This document shows positions 7,268-15,158 of a DNA stretch of 47,299 nucleotides, piece by piece. The notes under the pieces are model-generated. The model worked only from the letters and a program-made list of their open reading frames with translations, made no database searches and was not told the origin of the DNA. Every line of letters starts with the position of its first letter. Position 1 is the stretch's first letter. The position numbers and the translations under genes are program-made. Origin of the DNA: an uncultured Collinsella sp. (lineage in GTDB: Bacteria; Actinomycetota; Coriobacteriia; Coriobacteriales; Coriobacteriaceae); contig UQIH01000019.1 of assembly GCA_900541145.1 (NCBI GenBank), positions 1-47,299 on the forward strand, read 5' to 3'.

Positions 7268-9274
7268 TTAGGCGAACTGGCTCAAATAGAGGTCGGCGTA
7301 GGCACCCTCGGCAGCCAGCAGCTCCTTATGCGTGCCCTGCTCGATAATGTTGCCGTGATCCATGACCAAGATCAGGTCGGCGTCCACGATCGTCGACAGG
7401 CGATGCGCGATCACAAAGCTCGTGCGCCCGCGCATGAGCGCGTCCATGGCGCGGCCGATAGCAAGCTCGGTACGCGTGTCCACGCTTGAGGTCGCCTCGT
7501 CCAGAATGAGAATCGCCGGGTTGTTGAGCAGCACGCGAGCGATGGTCAGCAGCTGACGCTGGCCCTGGCTGATGCTCTCGGCATCGTTGGCCACGCGCGT
7601 GTCGTAGCCCTGCGGCATGGTGCGCACAAAGAAGTCGACCTGCGCGGCGCGCGCAGCCGCCACGATCTCGTCGCGCGTCGCCTCGGGGCAGCCGTAGGCG
7701 ATATTCTCGGCAATCGTGCCGTCGAACAGCCAGGCGTCCTGCAGCACCATGCCAAACTGCTGCCGTAGCTCGCCGCGGTCCATGCGGCTCGTATCCACGC
7801 CGTCGAGCGTAATACGCCCGCCGTCAATCTCGTAGAAGCGCATGAGCAGGTTGATGAGCGTCGTCTTGCCTGCGCCCGTGGTTCCCACCACGGCAATCTT
7901 CTGGCCCGGCTCGGCGGTAAACGACACGTCGCGCATAAGCGGCTTGTCGGGCGAATAACCAAAGCGCACATGCTCAAAGGAGAAGCGGCCCTCCACGCGA
8001 CCCGGCAGCTTGGCGGCCTTGTCCGGCAGCGGATCGGCCTCCATCTCGGGCTCATCGAGCAGGTCGAACACGCGCTCTGCACTCGCCAGCGCACTCTGCA
8101 GCGAGTTGAAGGTAAACGACAACTGCGTCATGGGCTCGGACGCCTCGTAGATAAACTGGAAGAACGCCTGGAACACGCCGACGGTCATGTGACCGGCAAC
8201 CAGCATGCTGCAGCCCACAAGCGCAATAACGATCTGCGCCAAACGGCCGATAAAGCGCACTGCGGGGCCGACAGCATTGATCATAAAGTCGGCCTTGGTG
8301 CTCACACGAGCCAGTTCCTTCGAAGCCTCGTGCACCTCAGCGGAGCTCTGACGTTCGCGGTTAAACGCGCGGATCACCAGACGGCCCGAATAGCCTTCCT
8401 CGACCGCGCTCGTGATTTTGGACACCCACTCCTGACGCTCGCCCGTCACGTCATGTGTGCGACGCGAGACCACTTTGGTCACCAGCAGCGACAGTGCCGT
8501 AAAGAACAGAAAGACGAGCGTAAGCTGCACGCTGAACACGAACATCACGCTCACAGCACCAACAACCGTGCCGATCGATACCAGCAGCTGCAGCAAGCCG
8601 CGCTGCATGCTCTCGGACATCTTGTCCAAGTCGTTGGTCGCACGGCTGACGACCTCACCGGGACGATGTGCGTCAAAAAAGGCGAGCGGCAGACGATTGA
8701 GCTTTTGGGCGATGCGGTTGCGCAGGCGCAGATTGAGGCGCTCAGCGACGCTCGACATCAAAAAGCTCTGGAGCGCATAGAACGAGGCAGCAGCCGTCCA
8801 AATCATAAAGTAGATGAAGATGGTCCTGCCGCAGTTCTCCCAGGTGATGTTGAAGGTGGTGTCGTTGGCAAACGCCACCTGAATGTGGCTCCACAGCTCA
8901 TCGATCACGCGGGCGCTATATGCCGGCGCGGCAGTGTTAAAGATGGCATAGAACACAATGCTCGCGAACACGATATAGAAGCGCCAATGGTCGCCGGCAG
9001 CCTCACTCCACAGGCGGCGCACCGTCGCCCAGGTATCCCGAGGCGTCTCGTCCTCGTCTTCGTCGTCCACGTCGCGCATACGCTCCGCCTCGGCGCGGGC
9101 GCGCTCGTCCTCGGCACGTTCGTTTTCCTCGTAGAGCGCTTGGCGGCGAGCCTCGCGCTCGGCCGCAGCCTTGGCGGCGTCATCCAGCTCGGTCGACGCG
9201 GCAGCCGTTTCCTCGACCAGTCCCGCGGCAGCGGCGTCATCAACGCCGCCCTGCTTCTTGAGCTCCTCGGTCAT
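7268..9274 (-). CDS. Multidrug-type ABC exporter half, canonical ATP site
   Basis: This 668-residue type IV ABC exporter half-transporter has six membrane segments in about residues 115-400 and an ABC domain after 435. Motifs are Walker A GTTGAGKTT, signature ISQGQ, and Walker B ILILDEATSSVD with the catalytic Glu present. An unusual charged N-terminal tail of about 100 residues (Ala/Glu/Arg coiled coil, then DVDDEDEDE) precedes the membrane domain. The ATG at 9274 is preferred over GTG at 9283 because GGGAGG sits eight bases before it. Its start lies one base after the stop of its partner gene. It probably pairs with that protein as a heterodimer. The substrate is unknown. Confidence 0.9.
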   Translation of the reverse strand: MTEELKKQGGVDDAAAAGLVEETAAASTELDDAAKAAAEREARRQALYEENERAEDERARAEAERMRDVDDEDEDETPRDTWATVRRLWSEAAGDHWRFYIVFASIVFYAIFNTAAPAYSARVIDELWSHIQVAFANDTTFNITWENCGRTIFIYFMIWTAAASFYALQSFLMSSVAERLNLRLRNRIAQKLNRLPLAFFDAHRPGEVVSRATNDLDKMSESMQRGLLQLLVSIGTVVGAVSVMFVFSVQLTLVFLFFTALSLLVTKVVSRRTHDVTGERQEWVSKITSAVEEGYSGRLVIRAFNRERQSSAEVHEASKELARVSTKADFMINAVGPAVRFIGRLAQIVIALVGCSMLVAGHMTVGVFQAFFQFIYEASEPMTQLSFTFNSLQSALASAERVFDLLDEPEMEADPLPDKAAKLPGRVEGRFSFEHVRFGYSPDKPLMRDVSFTAEPGQKIAVVGTTGAGKTTLINLLMRFYEIDGGRITLDGVDTSRMDRGELRQQFGMVLQDAWLFDGTIAENIAYGCPEATRDEIVAAARAAQVDFFVRTMPQGYDTRVANDAESISQGQRQLLTIARVLLNNPAILILDEATSSVDTRTELAIGRAMDALMRGRTSFVIAHRLSTIVDADLILVMDHGNIIEQGTHKELLAAEGAYADLYLSQFA

Positions 9275-9275
9275 G

Positions 9276-11012
9276 CTACTCACCTCCCTTCATCTGCGAT
9301 TCCGCGATGGCACGGTACACCTCGCAGGTTTCCATAAGCTCGTCGTGCGTGCCTAGGCCCACGATCTTGCCGTCTTTGAGCACCACGATCTGATCGGCAT
9401 GCAAAATAGTCGAGATGCGCTGGGCGATGATGAGCACCGCGGCATCGCACGTCTCGTCCCGCAACGCATGGCGCAGGGCGGCATCGGTCTTAAAGTCCAG
9501 GGCCGAAAAACTGTCATCGAAGATATATAGATCGGCATGCTTCATGAGCGCACGGGCGATTGCCAAACGCTGGCGCTGGCCGCCCGAAAAGTTCGTGCCG
9601 CCCTGCGCCACCGGGGTATCGAGCCCCTGCGGCTGATCGAGCACAAAGGTGCTCTGGGCAACCCGGAGCGCATGAAGCATGTCGGCCTCAGTCGCGTCTT
9701 CGTTGCCAAAGCGCAGATTGCTTGCCACGGTGCCCGAGAACAGCCATGCCTTTTGCGGCACATAGGCAATGCGCCCGCGAATCTCGTCTTGCGAAAGGTC
9801 GTGCAGATCAACGCCGTCCAGGCGAATGGCGCCCTTGGTGGCATCGTGGAAGCGCAGCAGGAGCTTGGCCACCGTCGATTTGCCCGAGCCCGTCGAGCCG
9901 ACGATCGCGGTCGTCTGACCGCGGCGACAGGTAAAGCTCAGATTGCACAGCGTGTCCTCGTCGGCGTCGTCAAAACGAAACGACATATGATCGAACACGG
10001 CGACCGCGTCGGCTCCGTCTGCGGACTCAGGCGCCCCGTCGCCCAGCGTAGCCTTGCCGTCCACGATGCTCGGCTCGATTTCGAGCACCTGCTGCGCACG
10101 GTTGAGGCACGCCGCGGCGCGCGGAAGCGTCAGAATCACCATCTGCGCCATCATCACAAAGAACAGGATCAGAATTGCATACTCCAGCACCGCCGAGATA
10201 CTCGCAATCTGCATGGCGTGGACGCCCACGCGGTTGCCGCCCACCCACAGCACCGCCACCTCGGCGATGTTCATCAAAAAGAAGCTGGAGCTGTCGAGGC
10301 CCACAAACAGGTGGTTGACCTTGATGGCGTTGGCCGCGTAATCGCTAAACACCTCATCCAGGCGCTGCTCCTCGTGGCGCTCCTTGTTAAATGCGCGGAT
10401 GACGCGCACGCCCACGATGTTCTCGCGCAGCACCACGTTCATGCGGTCGATAAAGCTCTGCAGGCGCATAAAAATCGGCGCGGCGTTAGCCACCGTAAAG
10501 ACCGCCGCCACCAGCACGATCGCAACCACCACGCCCAGCAGCGTGCCCATGGCGGGATCGATGAACCAAGCAAAAATGATGCCTGCCACGGCCAAGAATG
10601 GCACCGGCAACACCAGCTGAATCGTCTGAAGGACAGCTTGCTGAATCACGTTGATGTCGTTGAGCGAGCGTGTGATCATCGAACCCGTGCCAAAGCGCTC
10701 AAAGTCGCTGGCGGACAGCTCGAGCGACTTGTCGTACACGGCATTGCGGATATCGCAGGCCACGTTGGCGGCCAGGCGCGCCGAAAGATAGCAGCCCAGC
10801 ACCGTGCCGCCGCTGGCCATGCCGGTCGCGATAAGCATGTACAGGCCGTTACGTAAAATATAGTCGACATCGCCCGTGGTAATACCGGTGTTGACCATGT
10901 TCGCCAGCATCGTGGGAACCAACAGCGTACCGACGTTATCTATCAGCACCGCAAACAGCGTCACCGCAATCAGACCGCGGTACGGCCTCATAAACCTCAT
11001 TAAGAGTCGCAT
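9276..11012 (-). CDS. Multidrug-type ABC exporter half, degenerate ATP site
   Basis: This is a 578-residue half-transporter with six membrane segments (residues 1-300) and an ABC domain. Walker A is GSTGSGKST and the signature is FSGGQRQRLAIARAL. Walker B reads LYIFDDSFSALD, so the catalytic Glu is replaced by Asp. That is the usual asymmetry of heterodimeric exporters such as TM287/288, where one site is non-catalytic. It starts at ATG 11012 after GAGGGGG, overlapping the upstream MarR gene by 13 bases. It is the second gene of a three-gene operon of regulator and two exporter halves. Confidence 0.9.
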   Translation of the reverse strand: MRLLMRFMRPYRGLIAVTLFAVLIDNVGTLLVPTMLANMVNTGITTGDVDYILRNGLYMLIATGMASGGTVLGCYLSARLAANVACDIRNAVYDKSLELSASDFERFGTGSMITRSLNDINVIQQAVLQTIQLVLPVPFLAVAGIIFAWFIDPAMGTLLGVVVAIVLVAAVFTVANAAPIFMRLQSFIDRMNVVLRENIVGVRVIRAFNKERHEEQRLDEVFSDYAANAIKVNHLFVGLDSSSFFLMNIAEVAVLWVGGNRVGVHAMQIASISAVLEYAILILFFVMMAQMVILTLPRAAACLNRAQQVLEIEPSIVDGKATLGDGAPESADGADAVAVFDHMSFRFDDADEDTLCNLSFTCRRGQTTAIVGSTGSGKSTVAKLLLRFHDATKGAIRLDGVDLHDLSQDEIRGRIAYVPQKAWLFSGTVASNLRFGNEDATEADMLHALRVAQSTFVLDQPQGLDTPVAQGGTNFSGGQRQRLAIARALMKHADLYIFDDSFSALDFKTDAALRHALRDETCDAAVLIIAQRISTILHADQIVVLKDGKIVGLGTHDELMETCEVYRAIAESQMKGGE

Positions 11013-11500
11013 GTGTCCCCCTCGCCCTTATCGTCAGCCTCGTTCTCGGCGGCCACTTGCCGTTTAAATGCCTCGCACTCTTCGTTCAGAACATGGGAGA
11101 ATTTACCGACCAGGCGCATGATCTCGCGCTGTTCCCACGGCTCGAGCGCTTCGAATGCCTGTTGCTCGGCTTTTTGCGCCGGTAACGCGTAGCGCTTGGC
11201 AAACCGCACGCCTTCTTCGGTCAATCGCACAACCTTGTTCTTACGACTGCCCTCGGCAAACTCCAACGTCGCAAGCCCTCGCGCCCTAAGCGTCTTGATC
11301 GCCGAATTGATGGTCTGTTTGCTGTAGAACCATTCACTCGTCAGCCGACTCACGGCAACGCTTCCGCCCGCTGCACTCGTGTCGACGAGCATCCAGTAGG
11401 CGCAGTCCGAAAGACCGCAGGTACGCGCGAACTCCGAATAAATACGGTCAAGCCCGTTGAGCATCCGGTCGAAATCGACCGGGCTAACTGCCCTATTCAT
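11000..11500 (-). CDS. MarR-family regulator of the ABC exporter operon
   Basis: This 166-residue winged-helix protein has the MarR layout: N-terminal helices, a wHTH (about residues 50-110, containing SKQTINSAIKTLRARGLA) and a wing followed by charged residues (EGSRKNKVVRLTEEG). Translation probably starts at ATG 11500, with GGTGGGAG upstream. A second ATG at 11512 lacks a ribosome site. The gene overlaps the first exporter half by 13 bases, so it is first in that operon, a common arrangement for autoregulated efflux. Two 16-bp direct repeats lie in its promoter (11517-11566). Confidence 0.9.
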   Translation of the reverse strand: MNRAVSPVDFDRMLNGLDRIYSEFARTCGLSDCAYWMLVDTSAAGGSVAVSRLTSEWFYSKQTINSAIKTLRARGLATLEFAEGSRKNKVVRLTEEGVRFAKRYALPAQKAEQQAFEALEPWEQREIMRLVGKFSHVLNEECEAFKRQVAAENEADDKGEGDTCDS

Positions 11501-11516
11501 CTCTCCCACCATTCGA

Positions 11517-11575
11517 TAGTCCGAGTTTTGACCAATTAATATCTCTACATTAGTCCGAGTTTTGACTATCGTCAA
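11517..11575 (-). promoter_or_regulatory. Promoter and direct-repeat operator of the MarR-ABC operon
   Basis: On the minus strand, TTGACG (11570-11575) and TAATGT (11547-11552) are 17 bases apart. Two exact 16-base copies of TAGTCCGAGTTTTGAC (plus-strand reading) lie at 11517-11532 and 11551-11566, one inside the spacer and one downstream of the -10 box. They are placed to block initiation and are a likely MarR binding site. They are direct and not inverted repeats. Confidence 0.65.
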
Positions 11576-11616
11576 CAAGCTCGTTGTTTATGGTCGGCTC
11601 TACATAAGCATATCGA

Positions 11617-11653
11617 CAAAAAAGACCGCCGGCGCGGGGGCGGCGCCGGCGGT
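11617..11653 (-). terminator. Terminator after the 96-residue protein gene
   Basis: ACCGCCGGCGC at 11625-11635 pairs with 11643-11653. On the minus strand it is followed by CTTTTTTG. Confidence 0.9.
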
Positions 11654-11679
11654 TGCGAGAGAATATCGAGTGTTGGCTG

Positions 11680-11970
11680 TTAAGCAGCGACGGCCTCATA
11701 GACCGTAGCACCCGAGAAGCTGTCATGCAGGCTCTTGCCGGCAATCCACGGCAGCTCGACGACCTCGCAGACCGTGTTGACCAGCTCGGAGCAGTCAGTA
11801 AAGTGGCCCTTGTCGTTGAGGGCCTCGCAATCCTGAACACGCCAATAGCCATCGGTGTGCGTGATGTAGTACTCGTGATCGTTGATCGACACGAAAGCGC
11901 GCGTCTTGGAACGCAGCAGCTTCAGAAATCCTTCGAAATCGGTCTCGACGACATCTCCAGCCTGGAACAT
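11680..11970 (-). CDS. Small conserved-looking protein of unknown function
   Basis: This 96-residue acidic soluble protein has no recognised domain. It has a mixed alpha/beta look (DVVETDFEGFLKLL, AFVSINDHEYYITHTDGYWRV, SELVNTVCEVVELPW) and two cysteines. There is no signal peptide or membrane segment. The ATG at 11970 follows a perfect AGGAGG at the ideal distance, and a strong terminator follows, so it is probably a real and well-translated single-gene unit. I cannot name it. Confidence 0.75.
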   Translation of the reverse strand: MFQAGDVVETDFEGFLKLLRSKTRAFVSINDHEYYITHTDGYWRVQDCEALNDKGHFTDCSELVNTVCEVVELPWIAGKSLHDSFSGATVYEAVAA

Positions 11971-12005
11971 GATGTTACCTCCTGGCCCGGCGCCACCACG
12001 GCGCA

Positions 12006-12045
12006 TTGATAAACGTTGGTACTCCTTTAGTAAAACCTTTATCAA
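12006..12045. promoter_or_regulatory. TTGATAAA inverted repeat before the 96-residue protein gene
   Basis: TTGATAAA at 12006-12013 and TTTATCAA at 12038-12045 are exact inverted 8-mers, 24 bases apart, 36 bases upstream of the start codon. They could be an operator or part of an AT-rich promoter. Confidence 0.4.
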
Positions 12046-12264
12046 AGGTTATGCGTTCGTCATTTAGGCAAGTGGTAAAAAAGCGCAGGGTAGACGGGAT
12101 AAAACGTTTAACCATCCCATTTGTTTGTCACATTCTGAAGGTACTTTTATGCAAACCTACTTTCCCAATTGGAATCTATCCTTTTGGCCGGGCAATTGAC
12201 CGTCTATCGTTTAAGCCCGACGGGTATGAACGGGGCATCTGCAACGCCACCGCAAGGAGACACC

Positions 12265-12786
12265 ATGGAGACTATCGAAGCACTCATTCACCGCCGCAGC
12301 TGCCGCAAATACAGCAATCGTCCCGTCGAGGCCGAAAAGCTTGCACGGATTATCGAAGCCGGCCAATATGCACCGAGCGGCATGGGCCGCCAGCCGGTGA
12401 CGTTTGTCGCCGTCACCGACCCCGCGACCGTCGAGCGTCTCTCACAGCTCAACGCCCAGGTCATGGACAGCAACGGAGACCCCTTCTATGGCGCCAAGAC
12501 CGTTGTGGTGGTGCTGGTTGACCGCAGCGTGCCCACACATCTGGAAGACGGCTCGCTCGCCATGGGCAACTTGCTCAACGCCGCCTATGCACTGGGTGTC
12601 GATTCGTGCTGGATTCACCGCGCGCATGAGGTCTTTGACTCGCCCGAGGGCCTGGAGCTGCTGGCCAGCTGGGGCCTGCCCGCCGACGGCAACCTGCGCG
12701 GTGTCGGTAACTGCATTCTTGGCTACGCCGAGGACACGCTACCCGAGGCAAAACCGCGCCGCGACAACGTCGTCTACGTAAGGTAA
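12265..12786 (+). CDS. Nitroreductase-family flavoprotein
   Basis: This 173-residue protein has the fold of FMN-dependent nitroreductases. It has the N-terminal phosphate-binding motif HRRSCRKYSNRPVE (residues 8-21), APSGMGRQP, then a late GxGNCILGYAED stretch and a basic C-terminal KPRRD. The family reduces nitro groups, quinones or flavins with NAD(P)H and usually acts as a homodimer. The ATG at 12265 follows AAGGAGA. The longer frame upstream has no ribosome site and no family match. The repeat element described at 12793 begins six bases after its stop. Confidence 0.9.
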   Translation: METIEALIHRRSCRKYSNRPVEAEKLARIIEAGQYAPSGMGRQPVTFVAVTDPATVERLSQLNAQVMDSNGDPFYGAKTVVVVLVDRSVPTHLEDGSLAMGNLLNAAYALGVDSCWIHRAHEVFDSPEGLELLASWGLPADGNLRGVGNCILGYAEDTLPEAKPRRDNVVYVR

Positions 12787-12792
12787 TTAGTT

Positions 12793-12949
12793 CCGCCGTT
12801 CTACCGAACGGCGGGCTCGTTGACGCTGCGCGGGCCGCATTCACGCCAATCTGACGTTCAATTTCGAGGGCGCGACCAGAAGGTCAGCGCCCTCTCATTT
12901 CACGTCACCTTGGCGCAAATGCGGCTCGCTCGCTTTTGGCGACTGACAT
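12793..12949 (+). ncRNA. 3'-UTR structured repeat, copy A
   Basis: Hairpin 1 is CCGCCGTTC/GAACGGCGG at 12793-12814. A long interrupted hairpin spans about 12830-12929. Its outer helix is 12830-12841 with 12918-12929, followed by a CA/CA internal loop. The middle helix is CGCCAA (12844-12849) with TTGGCG (12910-12915), then TGACGT (12852-12857) with ACGTCA (12902-12907). The tip is GAGGGCGC-GACC at 12866-12877 with 12882-12894 around an AGAA loop. It starts six bases after the nitroreductase stop. Copies B (22288) and C (26113) fold the same way with compensatory changes. Confidence 0.7.
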
Positions 12950-12975
12950 CGAATGAGCCACTGTCTTGGGCAGCT

Positions 12976-13003
12976 AAAAAAGCCCCGTCCCAAATTAGCT
13001 ACC
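12976..13003 (-). repeat. 28-bp dispersed repeat, second copy
   Basis: On the minus strand this matches 78-105 with one mismatch (core AGCTAATTTGGGACGG). It lies downstream of the 191-residue membrane protein gene. The T-run it carries could help end transcription, but no strong stem precedes it. Confidence 0.6.
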
Positions 13004-13014
13004 CCACTCGTAAC

Positions 13015-13590
13015 TTATATTGACGTCGCCGTTGTCGTCGTTTCGTTCGTCTGGGTCGTTTCGGCGTCGTTACCTTGCTCGCCTTCGTCCTTTTGAGCAT
13101 CTGCGATGGTGGAGGCCGCCGCAACGATACCACGCTGGGGCGCGACGCCCGTCTGGGTCTGAGCGCCCTCGATAACTTCTGTACCTGCATGCGCGAGCTC
13201 GGGCGATTTAAACACTGCGTCCAAGTTGGCGCCACCGCCGGCGTAGCCAAGCACAGCGAGTGCGATGACGATCACTGCAACGGCGACCGCGATCGGAACA
13301 TAACGGTGCCAACCAGCCGGATTGAGTCCGCTGCGGCGAGCCGCCCCGCGGCTAATATAACCGAGCGTTCCGTCGTGCTTGAGCTTTGAGCCCACCACGC
13401 GTTTGCGGCCCCACAGCGAGGACTCGGCCTGCATTGCCAAGCGGGCGCTTGCCGAAGGATAGCCGTATTTAGTGCGCTTGAACGAGCCATCAAACCCCGA
13501 GGCGTGTTTGCCCCACGTCACCGATGTTGTGCGTCGGTTGACCGGCGCGGCACTCCGCCTTCTGCGGCTCGGTTTTGAAGTCTCAGCCAT
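13015..13590 (-). CDS. Single-pass membrane protein of unknown function
   Basis: This is a 191-residue protein. Residues 1-95 are basic and probably cytoplasmic (KPSRRRRSAAPVNRR, RKRVVGSKLKH). A hydrophobic segment (YVPIAVAVAVIVIALAVLG) sits near residues 97-116. The outer tail is acidic and Thr-rich, low complexity at the end. No known domain is recognised. The ATG at 13590 has GAGGG upstream. TACAGT at 13635-13640 (minus) with TGACCG 16 bases upstream is a plausible promoter. Confidence 0.75.
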   Translation of the reverse strand: MAETSKPSRRRRSAAPVNRRTTSVTWGKHASGFDGSFKRTKYGYPSASARLAMQAESSLWGRKRVVGSKLKHDGTLGYISRGAARRSGLNPAGWHRYVPIAVAVAVIVIALAVLGYAGGGANLDAVFKSPELAHAGTEVIEGAQTQTGVAPQRGIVAAASTIADAQKDEGEQGNDAETTQTNETTTTATSI

Positions 13591-13674
13591 ATGCCCTCGC
13601 ACGCCGTAACCAAATCGAAACAATAACGCTTTGGACTGTAGCACACGCGTCGCGTGCGGTCACGGGCGCCTCGC

Positions 13675-14892
13675 TCAACGGTCATCGTCCTTCAGCAAGC
13701 GCCACAGCGTTGTACGGCTTATGCCCAGCACCTCCGCCGCACGGGTTCGGTTGCCGTGGAGATGGTCTACAACCAGATGCGCGATATCTCGCTCGGTATC
13801 GGCCAGCGGTCGCAGGATATACAGGTCACTTTCAAGCGTCGGGGCGCCAAAGGTTGCGGTCTTAATCACGTCCTCTTGGGCGAGCACTTCCTCCGCCACA
13901 GCGCGGTCCACCGTGCCCGTCCCCACCAATATATACAGTCGTTCCGAGACCTCGCGGAGCTGCAGATAGTTGCGCGGCCAGCGGTAAGCATCGAGCGTCT
14001 TCGTCGCCGCGGCAGACAGCGTGGGCGCTGCCGTCCCAAATGCATCAGCGAGATATTCCAAATAGCGCGCGACCTTCGTCGACGCGGCTCCCTGCTCGGC
14101 GATTGCCGGCGCGACGCTCACCGCGCAGGCGAAGCGCTCGGTCACAAAGGCGGCTTGATCACTTTCGCCGCCGCCCGGCATGTCATTCGCCGTCAGCACC
14201 ACATGGCAGCGCGTCGCCAACGCGGTGTCGGTCATCGTGGAGACCAGCTCGCGGAGGCGCTGGGGGCCAACCGCGTTCCAGCCCTCAATGCAAAGGGTCA
14301 GCCCCATTTGGAACAACGGCGATTCGACGCTTTTGAGTACATGGCGCCAACCGCGCTCGGTGAGCTCATCGAGCGCAACGGAAACAAAGGGCCGATCGGC
14401 AAAAGGACCGTCCAGATAGAGGCGCTTGGCGATCTCGACCTGACCCGCTCCCAGCTCGCCCTCGAGCATAAGAGGCACACCGCGCGCGTAACTCTCTGCA
14501 ACCGGCGCAGCCACCGAGGCCGCCCCCTCAACGATGCCGTACGCGCTCGATTCGTAGCGGGCCTCAACTTCGTCGGCGTTGAGCCACTCGATGCCCGCAT
14601 GCGCCGCGGCACCGCGCACCTCGCGGACCACGACGACCCAAAGCCCCCCGCCCTCTTTGTCGGTGGGGCGAACGGTCAGGCTCAGGCGCGCACCCGCACG
14701 CCCCATAACCAGACGCGCGCCGTCTCCTATACGGTCGAGGCGCTCAGCTACAAAAGCCGCCACATCCCGCTCAAGCGCCGCGTCATTCATGGTCGAGATC
14801 GCGACGTCCCCACGCGCATCGATTGCCAATGCCGAGGCCCCGGCAGCAGCCAGGGCCTCGGTCAAGATGTTCAGCTTGGCATCGCTATCCAT
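13675..14892 (-). CDS. Degenerate sigma-54-activator-like regulator with Fis-type HTH
   Basis: This 405-residue protein has a variable N-terminal sensory part (1-150), a central region aligned to the AAA+ domain of enhancer-binding proteins (about 155-345, with WPRNYLQLREVSERL matching the usual WPGNVREL block) and a C-terminal Fis-like helix-turn-helix (NRTRAAEVLGISRTTLWRLL). The Walker A lysine is missing (GELGAGQVEIA), and no GAFTGA loop is visible. It therefore probably cannot hydrolyse ATP or remodel sigma-54 holoenzyme and may act as a classical DNA-binding regulator. The start at 14892 is chosen for the AGGGG upstream. It lies downstream of, and on the same strand as, the YeiH-family gene. 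Confidence 0.8.
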   Translation of the reverse strand: MDSDAKLNILTEALAAAGASALAIDARGDVAISTMNDAALERDVAAFVAERLDRIGDGARLVMGRAGARLSLTVRPTDKEGGGLWVVVVREVRGAAAHAGIEWLNADEVEARYESSAYGIVEGAASVAAPVAESYARGVPLMLEGELGAGQVEIAKRLYLDGPFADRPFVSVALDELTERGWRHVLKSVESPLFQMGLTLCIEGWNAVGPQRLRELVSTMTDTALATRCHVVLTANDMPGGGESDQAAFVTERFACAVSVAPAIAEQGAASTKVARYLEYLADAFGTAAPTLSAAATKTLDAYRWPRNYLQLREVSERLYILVGTGTVDRAVAEEVLAQEDVIKTATFGAPTLESDLYILRPLADTERDIAHLVVDHLHGNRTRAAEVLGISRTTLWRLLKDDDR

Positions 14893-15158
14893 TATTTGCC
14901 CCTGTCCGCAGCGACGTGCAACCGCCGACGGTCGTACGACCGAGTGTTTCAAAATTGAACGATATTGCTCACCAAACACTATAGGGCAGAAAGCGCCGTC
15001 CTGCGAGTATAGGTGTTGCCCCGCATCGCCATCCTGGCGGGGCGATAAGAGCTCTTCGGGACTTATAAACCTGCGGACAAGCCATACCCGCAAGAGCTCC
15101 TATCGCTCCACCGTGAGAATGCGCTCACCAGCACGCAGCACGCAAACAAGCTACTTCT
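14893..15158 (-). promoter_or_regulatory. Structured leader between the YeiH gene and the regulator gene
   Basis: This 266-base gap holds a 15-base inverted repeat (15042-15056 with 15092-15106, 14 matches, GCGATARGAGCTCTT) and an adjacent perfect GCCCCGC/GCGGGGC hairpin at 15018-15043. The two overlap at one end. No T-tract follows, so it is not an ordinary terminator. It could be a leader RNA or an operator. I matched it to no known riboswitch. Confidence 0.4.
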
